DNA from: Takakia lepidozioides
Taxonomy: Eukaryota; Streptophyta; Takakiopsida; Takakiales; Takakiaceae
DNA: 64,000 bases
NCBI GenBank assembly: GCA_030704615.1
Contig: CM060731.1
Coordinates: 43,400,001 to 43,464,000, forward strand
Reading direction: 5' to 3'
The notes below the pieces were generated by a model. It worked only from the letters and a program-made list of their open reading frames with translations, did no database searches and was not told the origin of the DNA. This document shows positions 20,501 through 33,000 of this stretch, in pieces (position 1 is the stretch's first letter; every line of letters begins with the position of its first letter). The position numbers were made by a program, and so were the translations under genes.

Positions 20501-23500
20501 ATCTGAGGGTGAAATGAACCCTTCACTTCCAGCTCAGACAGTGTGCGGCAACGCACACTGTTTGAGCTGAACATTTCAATGTTTTAGGGTGCAAAATTTG
20601 GACTTCAGGGGCACCTATCTGAGGGTGAAATGAACCCTTCACTGCCAGCTCAGACATTGTGCGGCAACGCACACTGTTTGAGCTGAACATTTCAATGTTT
20701 CAGGGTGCAAAATTTGGACTTCAGGGCACCTATCTTAGGGTGAAATGAACCCTTCACTGCCAGCTCAGACAGTGTGCGGCAACGCACACTGTTTGAGCTG
20801 AACATTTCAATGTTTCAGGGTGCAAAATTTGGACTTCAGGGGCATCTATAATAGGATGAAATGAACCCTTCACTGTCAGCCCAAACAGTGTGCGGCAACG
20901 CACACTGTTTGAGCTGAACATTTCAATGTTTAGGGTGCAAAATTTGGACTTCAGGGTGACCTCTTGAGGATGAAATGAACCCTTCACTGTCAGCTCAAAC
21001 AGTGTGCGGCAACGCACACTGTTTGAGCTGAACATTTCAATGTTCTAGGGTGCAAAATTTGGTCTTCAGGGTTATGTTATTGAGGTTGAAATGAACCCTT
21101 CACAACCAGCTCAAACAGTGTGCGGCAACGCACACTGTTTGAGCAGATCTATTCAATGTTTTAGGGTGCAAAATTTGGTCTTGCTGTCTGTTATCTGAGG
21201 GTGAAATGAACCCTTCACTGCCAGCTCAGACAGTGTGCGGCAACGCACACTGTTTGAGCTGAACATTTCAATGTTTCAGGGTGCAAAATTTGGACTTCAG
21301 GGGCACCTATCTTAGGTGTGAAATGAACCCTTCACTGCCAGCTCAGACAGTGTGCGGCAACGCACACTGTTTGAGCTGAACATTTCAATGTTTCAGGGTG
21401 CAAAATTTGGACTTCAGGGGCACCTATCTGAGGGTGAAATGAACCCTTCACTGCCAGCTCAGACAGTGTGCGGCAACGCACACTGTTTGAGCTGAACATT
21501 TCAATGTTTCAGGGTGCAAAATTTGGACTTCACGGGCACCTATAATAGGATGAAATGAACCCTTCACTGTCAGCCCAAACAGTGTGCGGCAACGTACACT
21601 GTTTGAGCTGAACATTTCAATGTTTTAGGGTGCAAAATTTGGACTTGCTGTCTGTTATCTGAGGGTGAAATGAACCCTTCACTGCCAGCTCAGACAGTGT
21701 GCGGCAACGCACACTGTTTGAGCTGAACATTTCAATGTTTTAGGGTGCAAAATTTGGACTTGCTGTCTGTTATCTGAGGGTGAAATGAACCCTTCACTGC
21801 CAGCTCAGACAGTGTGCGGCAACGCACACTGTTTGAGCTGAACATTTCAATGTTTCACGGGTGCAAAATTTGGACTTCAGGGGCACCTATCTTAGAGTGA
21901 AATGAACCCTTCACTGCCAGCTCAAACAGTGTGGCAACGCACACTGTTTGAGCTGAACATTTCAATGTTTCAGGGTGCAAAATTTGGACTTCAGGGGCAC
22001 CTATCTTAGGGTGAAATGAACCCTTCACTGCCAGCTCAGACAGTGTGCGGCAACGCACACTGTTTGAGCTGAACATTTCAATGTTTCAGGGTGCAAAATT
22101 TGGACTTCAGGGGCATCTATAATAGGATGAAATGAACCCTTCACTGTCAGCCCAAACAGTGTGCGGCAACGCACACTGTTTGAGCTGAACATTTCAATGT
22201 TTAGGGTGCAAAATTTGGTCTTGCTGTCTGTTATCTGAGGGTGAAATGAACCCTTCACTGCCAGCTCAGACAGTGTGCGGCAACGCACACTGTTTGAGCT
22301 GAACATTTCAATGTTTTAGGGTGCAAAATTTGGACTTCAGGGGCACCTATCTTAGGGTGAAATGAACCCTTCACTGCCAGCTCAGATAGTGTGCGGCAAC
22401 GCACACTGTTTGAGCTGAACATTTCAATGTTTCAGGGTGCAAAATTTGGACTTCAGGTGCACCTATAATATGATGAAATGAACCCTTCACTGTCAGCCCA
22501 AACAGTGTGCGGCAACGCACACTGTTTGAGCTGAACATTTCAATGTTTTATGGTGCAAAATTTGGTCTTGCTGTCTGTTATCTGAGGGTGAAATGAACCC
22601 TTCACTTCCAGGTCAGACAGTGTGCGGCAACGCACACTGTTTGAGCTGAACATTTCAATGTTTTAGGGTGCAAAATTTGGACTTCAGGGGCACCTATCTT
22701 AGGGTGAAATGAACCCTTCACTGCCAGCTCAGACAGTGTGCGGCAACGCACACTGTTTGAGCTGAACATTTCAATGTTTCAGGGAGCAAAATTTGGACTT
22801 CACGGGCACCTCTAATAGGATGAAATGAACCCTTCACTGTCAGCCCAAACAGTGTGCGGCAACGCACACTGTTTGAGCTGAACATTTCAATGTTTCTGGG
22901 TGCAAAATTTGGATTTCAGGGGCACCTGTTTGAGGATGAAATGAACCCTTCACTGTCAGCCCAAACAGTGTGCGGCAACACACACTGTTTGAGCTGATCA
23001 TTTCAATGTTTCTCGGTGCAAAATTTGGACTTCAGGGTGACCTGCTTGAGGATGAAATGAACCCTTCACTGTCAGCTCAAATAGTGTGCGGCAACGCACA
23101 CTGTTTGAGCTGAACATTTCAATGTTCTAGGGTGCAAAATTTGGTCTTCAGGGTATGTTATCTGAGGTTGAAATGAACCCTTCACAACCAGCTCAAACAG
23201 TGTGCGGCAACGCACACTGTTTGAGCAGATCTTTTCAATGTTTTAGGGTGCAAAATTTGGTCTTGCTGTCTGTTATCTGAGGGTGAAATGAACCCTTCAC
23301 TACTAGCTCAGACAGTGTGCGGCAACGCACACTGTTTGAGCTGAACATTTCAATGTTTCAGGGTGCAAAATTTGGACTTCAGGGGCACCTATCTTAGGGT
23401 GAAATGAACCCTTCACTGCCAGCTCAGACAGTGTGCGGCAACGCACACCGTTTGAGCTGAACATTTCAATGTTTCAGGGTGCAAAATTTGGACTTCAGGG

Positions 23501-26290
23501 GCACCTATCTTAGGGTGAAATGAACCCTTCACTGCCAGCTCAGACAGTGTGCGGCAATGCACACTGTTTGAGCTGAACATTTCAATGTTTCAGGGTGCAA
23601 AATTTGGACTTCACGGGCACCTATAATAGGATGAAATGAACCCTTCACTGTCAGCCCAAACAGTGTGCGGCAACGTACACTGTTTGAGCTGAACATTTCA
23701 ATGTTTTAGGGTGCAAAATTTGGTCTTGCTGTCTGTTATCTGAGGGTGAAATGAACCCTTCACTGCAAGCTCAGACAGTGTGCGGCAACGCACACTGTTT
23801 GAGCTGAACATTTCAATGTTTCAGGGTGCAAAATTTGGACTTCAGGGGCACCTATCTTAGAGTGAAATGAACCCTTCACTGCCAGCTCAGACAGTGTGCG
23901 GCAACGCACACTGTTTGAGCTGAACATTTCAATGTTTCAGGGTGCAAAATTTGGACTTCAGGGGCACCTATATATGATGAAATGAACCCTTCACTGTCAG
24001 CCCAAGCAGTGTGCGGCAACGCATACTGTTTGAGCTGAACATTTCAATGTTTCTGGGTGCAAAATTTGGACTTCAGGGGCACCTGTTTGAGGATGAAATG
24101 AACCCTTCACTGTCAGCCCAAACAGTGTGCGGCAACACACACTGTTTGAGCTGAACATTTCAATGTTTCTGGGTGCAAAATTTGGACTTCAGGGTAACCT
24201 GCTTGAGGATGAAATGAACCCTTCACTGTCAGCCCAAACAGTGTGCGGCAACGCACACTGTTTGAGCTGAACATTTCAATGTTCTAGGGTGCAAAATTTG
24301 GTCTTCAGGGTATATTATCTGAGGTTGAAATGAACCCTTCACAACCAGCTCAAACAGTGTGCGGCAACGCACACTAATTGAGCAGATCTTTTCAATGTTT
24401 TAGGGTGCAAAATTTGGTCTTGCTGTCTGTTATCTGAGGGTGAAATGAACCCTTCACTGCTAGCTCAGACAGTGTGCGGCAACGCACACTGTTTGAACTG
24501 AACATTTCAATGTTTCAGGGTGCAAAATTTGGACTTCAGGGGCACCTATCTTAGGGTGAAATGAACCCTTCACTGCCAGCTCAGATAGTGTGCGACAACG
24601 CACACTGTTTGAGCGGAACATTTCAATGTTTCAGGGTGCAAAATTTGGACTTCAGGGGCACCTATCTTAGGGTGAAATGAACCCTTCACTGCCAGCTCAG
24701 ACAGTGTGCGGCAACGCACACTGTTTGAGCTGAACATTTCATTGTTTCAGGGTGCAAAATTTGGTTTGAGCTGAATATTTCAATGTTTTAGGGTGCAAAA
24801 TTTGGTCTTGCTGTCTGTTATCTGAGGGTGAAATGAACCCTTCACTGCCAGCTCAGATAGTGTGCGGCAACGCACACTGTTTGAGCTGAACATTTCAATG
24901 TTTCAGGGTGCAAAATTTGGACTTCAGGGGCACCTATCTTAGAGTGAAATGAACCCTTCACTGCCAGCTCAGACAGTGTGCGGCAACGCACACTGTTTGA
25001 GCTGAACATTTCAATGTTTCAGGGTGCAAAATTTGGACTTCAGGGGCACCTATAATAGGATGAAATGAACCTTTCACTGTCAGCCCAAACAGTGTGCGGC
25101 AACGCACACTGTTTGAGCTGAACATTTCAATGTGTTAGGGTGCAAAATTTGGTCTTGTTGTCTGTTATCTGAGGGTGAAATGAACCCTTCACTGCCAGCT
25201 CAGACAGTGTGCGGCAACGCACACTGTTAGAGCTGAACATTTCAATGTTTCAGGGTGCAAAATTTGGACTTCAGGGGCACCTATCTTAGGGTGAAATGAA
25301 CCCTTCACTGCCAGCTGAGACAGTGTGCGGCAACGCGCACTGTTTGAGCTCAACATTTCAATGTTTCATGGTGCAAAATTTGGACTTCAAATAGGATGAA
25401 ATGAACCCTTCACTGTCAGCCCAAACAGTGTGCGGCAACGCACACTGTTTGAGCTGAACATTTCAATGTTTCAGGGTGCAAAATTTAGACTTCAGGGGCA
25501 CCTATGTGAGGATGAAATGAACCTTTCATTGTCAGCCAAAACAGTATGCGGCAACGCACACTGTTTGAGCTGAACATTTCAATGTTTTAGGGTGCAAAAT
25601 TTGGTCTTGCTGTCTGTTATCTGAGGTTGAAATGAACCCTTCACAACCAGCTCACACAATGTGCGGCAACGCACACTGTTTGAGCAGATCTTTTCAATGT
25701 TTTAGGGTGCAAAATTTGGTCTTGCTGTCTGTTATCTAGGGGTGAAATGAACCCTTCACTGCCAGCTCAGAAAGTGTGCGGCAACGCACACTGTTTGAGC
25801 TGAACATTTCAATGTTTCAGGGTGCAAAATTTGGACTTCAGGGGCACCTATAATAGGATGAAATGAACCCTTCACTGTCAACCCAAACAGTGTGCGGCAA
25901 CGCACACTGTTTGAGATGAACATTTCATTGTGTCTGGGTGCAAAATTTGGACTTCAGGGGCACCTATGTGAGGATGAAATGAACCTTTCACTGTCAGCCC
26001 AAACAGTGTGCGGCAACGCACACTATTTGAGCTGAACATTTCAATGTTTTAGGGTGCAAAATTTGGTCTTCAGTGTAACATTTCTGGGGATAAAATGAAT
26101 CCTTCACTGTCAGCTCAAACAGTCTGCGGAACCGCACACTGTTTAGGCAGAACATATCAATATTGAAGGGCGCAACCTTTGGCCCTCATGGGCACATATA
26201 TGAGGATGAAATGAATCATTTACTGCCAGCTCAAACAGTGTGCGGCAACGCACACTGTTTGAGCAGAACTTTTCAATGTTCTTTCCCTGT
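17519..26290 (+). repeat. Palindromic satellite array of E0, about 75 units of ~116 bp
   Basis: Each unit carries AGCTCAAACAGTGTGCG, the four bases GCAA, and CGCACACTGTTTGAGCT: a 38-base inverted repeat with 17-bp arms. Many units have a single arm change (AGCTCAGACAG or AGCCCAAACAG). The remaining ~78 bases (CATTTCAATGTTT, GTGCAAAATTTGG, GAAATGAACCCTTCAC) are also conserved and come in a few variants that recur in order (about 3-4 units), a higher-order pattern. The first unit (17519-17562) has the centre reversed (TTGC). Units nearest the ParB-methyltransferase gene (26100-26290) are the most divergent and have E1 counterparts. Open frames inside the array are repeat artefacts. Confidence 0.95.
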
Positions 26291-26451
26291 GAAAATCGGG
26301 AACATAGGGCAGGTCCGTGAGGATCAATGAACACTTACCTGGCAGCTCAAAGAACACTTACCTATTTGATCCCACTTTTTCATGCATCAGTCGACGTTTC
26401 ATTCCTCTCTTATAAGAATTTGAGTGAACAACCTTGCAGGAGAAAATGCAA
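26291..26451 (+). promoter_or_regulatory. Presumed upstream region of the E0 ParB-methyltransferase gene
   Basis: Non-repetitive DNA between the last satellite unit and the ATG at 26452, conserved (inverted) in E1 at 33744-33960. Either a promoter/5' leader or, if the acidic ORF is a 5' exon, the end of a satellite-bearing intron. No specific motif recognised. Confidence 0.4.
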
Positions 26452-29239
26452 AGTGTGGCGGATGAGGTCCCTCAGGGTCAGGGGAAGGAGACCATAGTTG
26501 ATGTTGACGATGAGTTTTATGAAAGCAAAGCCGCTGAGATGCTGGGGGGTCAAAAGGTGAACTCTCAGCTTGTGGTTCAAAGTATGCTTGCTCCTGGTGG
26601 GAGGTGAAGATTCCCTGTGTAGGTTGGTTTCCATGCCCGTCGTTCGTCCACCCCTTGTCAAAGACATTCTCAAGCTGGAGGCCGAGTTTGTTCATGGGTA
26701 TTTGGATGGATCCGCAGTCTTTTACGTTTCTACTAGGGATTCTAGAGGTAACGAGCTCCTTGTGGATGAGTCAATCGTCGACTCCTGGGACCCCATTTGG
26801 AGACAGGTGAACGAATCCTTCGAACTTCTTCTCTCCAGGAAACCTTCCACCCAGGTATTCTCGGGGAAGATGTTTCACGTTTGGGATGGCAACCACCGGT
26901 TGCTTGCATGGATGGCTGTCATTGGGAGGCTGCACTCACAGGAGGAAGAGTGGCATTACTCTGTTCGATCGATGGTGCTTGATTGTGACGACAACATGAT
27001 GGGTCTTCTGACGGCAATGAATGATGTGAACAGGTTGTTTCTCATTGTACATGTTGCACTTCTGGTTCCGTTCTTCCTTGATTCAAGTCCTTGAATTACA
27101 TTCTGAAATTCAGATATCATTCTGCAGAGGGACGGAGACATCGCATGTCAAAACGAGTCTGGTTCACACACTGTATAGGATACAAAGGATCGGGCAGATG
27201 CCCTTGACCAACTTCAAGACCATCCTTTCGGCAGAGATGTATAAGAAATGCGAAAGCTCCAAGACTTCGGAACATGGTACTCGTTGACCCGTGAGGCTTT
27301 CATGGAGTACATGTACACGGTGAGATACATCTTCCTTCATCTGGCCTTTCCATATTCCTGCTTCCACATGTTTGTTTCTGTCTGTCTCCCTTGACCTTGG
27401 ATTGATGCAACTCTCTTGCATTCCCTTGCAGCAAGACATTGCATGCAGGGGAGCGTGGCAAACTGGAATACTATAGCTCTACCCCTGAGGAGAGAAGGAC
27501 AGCAAGGGGGTTGAAAGTCACATCCAGAAGGAGATGAACGCTACAAGAAGGACAATAATGAGTGCTTTTGTGAAGCAGTTGAGAATGGCCGACCCATCAT
27601 TCGGGCCGCAGTTTCTCCTGGAGATAAAAAACCATTATAACAAGCCAGGCAAGCCGGAGATGGCCCAGGAGAAGTTGCACAGGTTGTCTACCGCCGTCGT
27701 GTCTTCTGAACAGAAGGTGAAGTGGCTACAGATATGGAACTCCGATCCCACAGTTAGGGATACCCACATGTTCCCAAGGCCAGAGAAAGAGAAGAAGACC
27801 CAGCGTGTCGTTCCTGTCAGTGACAATGTGCTGGACAACTGGCTTCACAAGGCCACTTACTGGAGCCAGGTGTGATGTCCTCTCGTATCTCACTTTCTTT
27901 TCTCTTTTCCTGTCCTTCTCTTCCCATTGCCTCTTACATTCGCTGTGACTGTTTTTGGGTTCATTCTTCCATTTCAATTGTTTTGCAGTTGGAAGAAAGG
28001 GCCCGATCGGTTCTGCATACTCAGCTGGCTGACTATGGCATCACTATGACAGCTCCGAAGGTCTCCTTCGAAGCTTACATGAGGAAATGGAGAGCCACAG
28101 TGTGGCACTCTGGTTTCTTTAGAGAGTTCAGCAAGGAGGGTGGCATCAGTCGAACAAATGAGCTTGACCAGCAGGAAAAAGGAGAGGAAGCCTGGAAACG
28201 ATGCCTTTACAGGTGCACACCCTTGCACTCTTTACTTGTGTTGTGGTTGCAATGTGTTGTGTGGCATACTGTTTAAGGGGGTCTTCCTGGTGTGTTGAAA
28301 AAGCTGGGACACAATATGTGCACTGGAAAATGAGGCTGTGTCTGTTCCTGCAGGTACATTAGGTTTTTCTCTTGGAAGAGAATTGCTTGGACAAACATCC
28401 AGATTTCGTGGACCTTTGGCTTGTCCCTGCTGGCAACCAGACCATGTTCACTGCTGGGATCTTGCATGACTGGGGCCCAGACCATCTTTCTTCTTGTGGT
28501 TGGTATTTGGATTGCCCTCCTTCAGAGACCCCAGCTGTAGAGTTGTCTTTGAGGAGAGAGAATGACCGTATTGCAGCCACTGCCGCAGCAGCGGACCTCG
28601 ACATTCATGAGCGTAATCTGAGGACTCTTGCAGAGAAGGAGCCTCCCGCTCAGGATACCCCGGGTAGAGGAAGAAAGGCAAAGGGAAAAGATGTTGCTGG
28701 TGTTGTGGGGAAGGGAAGGGTAGAGGGAAGGTGGCACAAGGGCAGGGAAGTGTTGCAGCTATTGGCCCTGTGGAGCATGTCCAGCAGACTCCACCGCATG
28801 GTAGGGGATCCGGAGAAACAAGGGGGTGGTTGATCCCAAGGACCCGTACCATGCAGTGGAACATCCCACGAGGGTCATTCGTCCAACCAGGTTGGAGATT
28901 GCCAACGTCGGGTTCCTTGCCATGATGGAGTCGAAGAAATCTGATTACAAGGGCGAGCCATCACCAGTGTGGGAGAGGATTGTCGAGTTCCTCAGCACGG
29001 TGCGTGTTCTCTTTGGGTTCTGTGGCTTCTGCTCTCTTTGTCTGCTGTGGGCATGGATCGTTTATAAACTTGTCAGAATTCCATTGTATTTTTGTCTGTA
29101 GGCTAAAATGACCAAATCGTGGGTGAACGGGAAGGAGAAGCCATATGCAGCGGAACTCATCATCTTGGACATCCCTGATGGGTTGGTAGTCCCGGATATC
29201 CCTCCATCAGGTGCTTGTCCGGGTTGGAATGCATTTGAT
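26452..29239 (+). pseudogene. ParB-like/amino-methyltransferase fusion gene, 5' part (E0 copy, split by E1)
   Basis: Same exons as the E1 gene at 30027-33743, in plus orientation: exon 1 starts MQSVADEVPQ and carries the ParB/Srx-like KMFHVWDGNHRLLAW (26870-26920); later exons carry the VKWLQIWN block, the LILD-type motif IV segment ILDIPDG (29160-29185) and stop in the target duplication at 29231-29239. Lesions: two one-base losses near 26606-26615, a one-base loss near 27270, a two-base loss at the start of exon 3 (27455), others further on, and physical interruption by E1. The 3' part continues at 44576. Not functional. Confidence 0.8.
29231..29239. repeat. Target site duplication of E1, left copy
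   Basis: GCATTTGAT, repeated exactly at 44576-44584. Joining the two sides restores the order of the E0 methyltransferase exon, which can be compared with the uninterrupted E1 exon at 30950-30960. Confidence 0.94.
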
Positions 29240-29400
29240 GGGGGGTGCTATTCCGTGAGCCTGGAGGCGTGAGCCTGTGAGCCCAGGAAAGCGTGAGCCC
29301 AGCACAGGCTCACGCCACGTCAGCATGCAAACAGTGCCTATTTCCGCGGATGTCACCTATTTCCGAGTGGGGTCACCTATTTCCGCGGGTTGATGTGGGG
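29240..29400. repeat. E1 left terminus: GTGAGCC hairpin and three subterminal CCTATTTCCG repeats
   Basis: After GGGGGGTGCTATTCC come GTGAGCC words; GGCGTGAGCCTGTG pairs with CACAGGCTCACGCC some 23 bases later. Three copies of CCTATTTCCG follow at 29338-29390. The E0 right end (46135-46281) is the same in reverse; E2 has CGGAAATAGG twice at the equivalent place. These are likely transposase recognition features. Confidence 0.8.
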
Positions 29401-29642
29401 AGAATTGAGAATTGAGAACAAAGTGGTTTGTTTGTTTTTGCAATGTACTCAAGTCTGTGAGGTCCACAAAACAACAAATATATTGAAGGAACAATCCGGG
29501 CAGTCCATGCAACCCCCATCTCCAACAATAGTTTGGAACCATGAATGTGAATTCCATGCACACATTGCAAAGAGGACAATAAGGACACACAACCATCCCA
29601 TTTCAAATTTGTCCCAGAATTAAACCAAAAGAATACTTCATA

Positions 29643-29890
29643 TCAAGTGTCGCAGTCATCACAATCAATGTCCACCTCCTGTGCTATGTCATCTACAAAG
29701 ATTCTGGCCCCAACACCACGTGTTCTACGAAGGCCATCGCAAGGTGGACTCTGAGTGCCATGAACGGACATGCTTGCTGCGAGTGCCTCCGCATAGACAG
29801 GTAGCACACAAGACCGAGGAGGACTGAAAACAAGTCCAAATAGGTGTGATAGCCCAGGAGGGCAAGTGGAAGCACGCGGACTCCTACACA
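29643..29890 (-). CDS. Conserved 3' exon or small ORF downstream of the E1 methyltransferase
   Basis: About 80 codons following a TAG acceptor-like site near 29889, ending with the acidic tail VDIDCDDCDT and TGA at 29643. The segment GLSHLFGLVFSPPRSCVLPVYAEALA is alignable with VHFFARGIFMPSPEREYILPTYAARLA in the E2 ORF at 57658-58131, which shows that it is a conserved coding segment of the family. It may be a last exon spliced from the methyltransferase (a donor-like GTGAGTAAG overlaps that gene's stop) or a separate small protein. The reading-frame phase of such a splice does not work out cleanly in E1. Confidence 0.5.
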
Positions 29891-30026
29891 TGTCCACAAA
29901 ATTCCATTTTTAACACAATGATGCAATGCACAAGTCCAACGAAGAGGATGTCTCCCATTTGCACTTTGCCTCAAGAACAGCGATTCTCGATAATGAAACA
30001 ACAATGCAAGCATGCACAGGTTCAAC

Positions 30027-33000
30027 TTACTCACAGGCAAAGTCGGAGTCCAGCTCCTTGTCAGAAGTCTCCTCTGTACCAGTATCAGCGGGACGGGGCT
30101 TCGGAAGGACCTGAGAAGTGTGTCCACCCAAACCCATCAGGAGGTTCTTGTAAATCTCAGCATCCCCTTCAATCCCAAAGACATGTCGCGCACTGGCCTT
30201 GCAAGCGTGGTACGAAGCACCTGCAGTGGAATAGAATGAAGTAAGCAGACATTGAAGACACATTCGGAACGGTGGAAAGTGCTGAAAGTGCAAGCTCAAT
30301 CAAACCTCATGAAATGTGAATGTTGAAGGGACGAACCTGTGCCCATCGACAAATCCAGAACTCTGGCGTCTGTGTAGGTGCAGCACTCCACAATCGTTTG
30401 AATGAAAGCCGGGCTCCTCTCCCTCGCCCCTCTCCAAGGAACCCCATTCCCCCTTCGCAAGCACACGTTGCTGTCGACGTAGTTGTGATGCATGTCATCC
30501 GTGGGAGGATCTGTCCTGTCATCTATGAACTTGCCCCCGTGAGTGATGGCAAACTCCGTAATGCCGGCCGGAGTCGTTGGTGGATGCACCCGGACGAGAC
30601 AAACAGCTTCAAACAGACGAGTCTGCGAACATGACATCCAGAAGGAACTAAGAACCAAAATAAAATCGGGCCCCTACATATGAGTTTGAGCGACCTACAC
30701 AACACAATCCCAGAACAAAAAAGAAGAGGAAGAAGAAGGGAAACTCACCATCTCTCCCGGACGATCCCCCTTCGTAAGGTACATGCTGTTCACACAATTC
30801 CATGTCTTCAGGACTCTCATGCCCGAGGCTTTCAAATAGCTGGCAAGGGCACGGCGACACCGAACATCGATGGACTGGATGAGAACCAAAACACCTGCAT
30901 CGGAAAGGAAGAAGTTGCAAAAGGAAAAAACCCACCGCCAGTAGCGCTCATCAAATGCATTCCAACCCGGACAAGCACCCGATGGTGGGATATCCGGGAC
31001 TGCCAACCCATCAGGGATGTCCAAGATGATGAGTTCCGCTGCATATGGCTTCTCCTTCCCGTTCACCCACGATTTGGTCATTTTAGCCTGCAAACAAAAA
31101 TACAATGGAATTCTGACAAGTTTATAAACGATCCATGCCCACAGCAGACAAAGAGAGCAGAAGCCACAGAACCCAAAGAGAACACGCACCGTGCTGAGGA
31201 ACTCGACAATCCTCTCCCACACTGGTGATGGCTCGCCCTTGTAATCAGATTTCTTCGACTCCATCATGGCAAGGAACCCGACGTTGGCAATCTCCAACCT
31301 GGTTGGACGAATGACCCTCGTGGGATGTTCCACTGCATGGTACGGGTCCTTGGGATCAACCACACCCTTGTTTTTTCTCCCGGATCCCCTACCATGCGGT
31401 GGAGTCTGCTGGACATGCTCCACAGGGCCAATAGCTGCAACACTTCCCTGCCCTTGTGCCACCTTCCCTCTACCCCTTCCCGTCCCCACAACACCAGCAA
31501 CATCTTTTCCCTTTGCCTTTCTTCCTCTACCCGGGGTATCCTGAGCGGGAGGCTCCTTCTCTGCAAGAGTCCTCAGATTACGCTCATGAATGTCGAGGTC
31601 CGCTGCTGCGGCAGTGGCTGCAATACGGTCATTCTCTCTCCTCAAAGACAACTCTACAGCTGGGGTCTCTGAAGGAGGGCAATCCAAATACCAACCACAA
31701 GAAGAAAGATGGTCCGGACCCCAGTCATGCAAGATCCCAGCAGTGAACATGGTCTGGTTGCCAGCAGGGACAAGCCAAAGGTCCACGAAATCTGGATGTT
31801 TGTCCAAGCAATTCTCTTCCAGGAGAACAAACTTAATGTACCTGCACGAACAGACACAGCCTCATTATCCAATGCACATATTGTGTCCCAGCTTTTTCAA
31901 CACACCAGGAAGACCCCCTTAAACAGTATGCCACACAACACATTGCAACCACAACACAAGCAAAGAGTGCAAGGGTGTGCACCTGTAAAGGCATCGTTTC
32001 CAGGCTTCCTCTCCTTTTTCCTGCTGGTCAAGCTCATTTGTTCGACTGATGCCACCCTCCTTGCTGAACTCTCTAAAGAAACCAGAGTGCCACACTGTGG
32101 CTCTCCATTTCCTCATGTATGCTTCGAAGGAGACCTTCGGAGCTGTCATAGTGATGCCATAGTCAGCCAGCTGAGTATGCAGAACCGATCGGGCCCTTTC
32201 TTCCAACTGCAAAAAAATTGAAATGGAAGAATGAACCCAAAAACAGTCACAGCGAATGTAAGAGGCAATGGGAAGAGAAGGACAGGAAAAGAGAAAAGAA
32301 AGTGAGATACGAGAGGACATCACACCTGGCTCCAGTAAGTGGCCTTGTGAAGCCAGTTGTCCAGCACATTGTCACTGACAGGAACGACACGCTGGGTCTT
32401 CTTCTCCTTCTCTGGCCTTGGGAACATGTGGGTATCCCTAACTGTGGGATCGGAGTTCCATATCTGCAGCCACTTCACCTTCTGTTCAGAAGACACGACG
32501 GCGGTAGACAACCTGTGCAACTTCTCCTGGGCCATCTCCGGCTTGCCTGGCTTGTTATAATGGTTTTTTATCTCCAGCAGAAACTGCGGCCCGAATGATG
32601 GGTCGGCCATTCTCAACTGCTTCACAAAAGCACTCATTATTGTCCTTCTTGTAGCGTTCATCTCCTTCTGGATGTGACTTTCAACTCCCTTTGCTGTCCT
32701 TCTCTCCTCAGGGGTAGAGCTGTAGTATTCCAGTTTGCCACGCTCCCCTGCATCTGCAAGGGAATGCAAGAGAGTTGCATCAATCCAAGGTCAAGGGAGA
32801 CAGAGAGAAACAAACATGTGGAAGCAGGAATATGGAAAGGCCAGATGAAGGAAGATGTATCTCACCGTGTACATGTACTCCATGAAAGCCTCACGGGTCA
32901 ACGAGTACCATGTTTCCGAAGTCTTGGAGCTTTCGCATTTCTTATACATCTCTGCCGAAAGGATGGTCTTGAAGTTGGTCAAGGGCATCTGCCCGATCCT

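Noticed and set aside
20754-22306. Small proteins such as MFSSNSVRCRTLFEL repeated many times in the satellite
   Set aside because: They are translations of the repeat unit on one or other strand, with no independent start context and the same register as the DNA repeat.
17519-26290. CRISPR array (regular palindromic repeats with spacers)
   Set aside because: The intervals between palindromes are themselves repeated and conserved, no cas genes are present, and the context is an intron-containing eukaryotic transposon.
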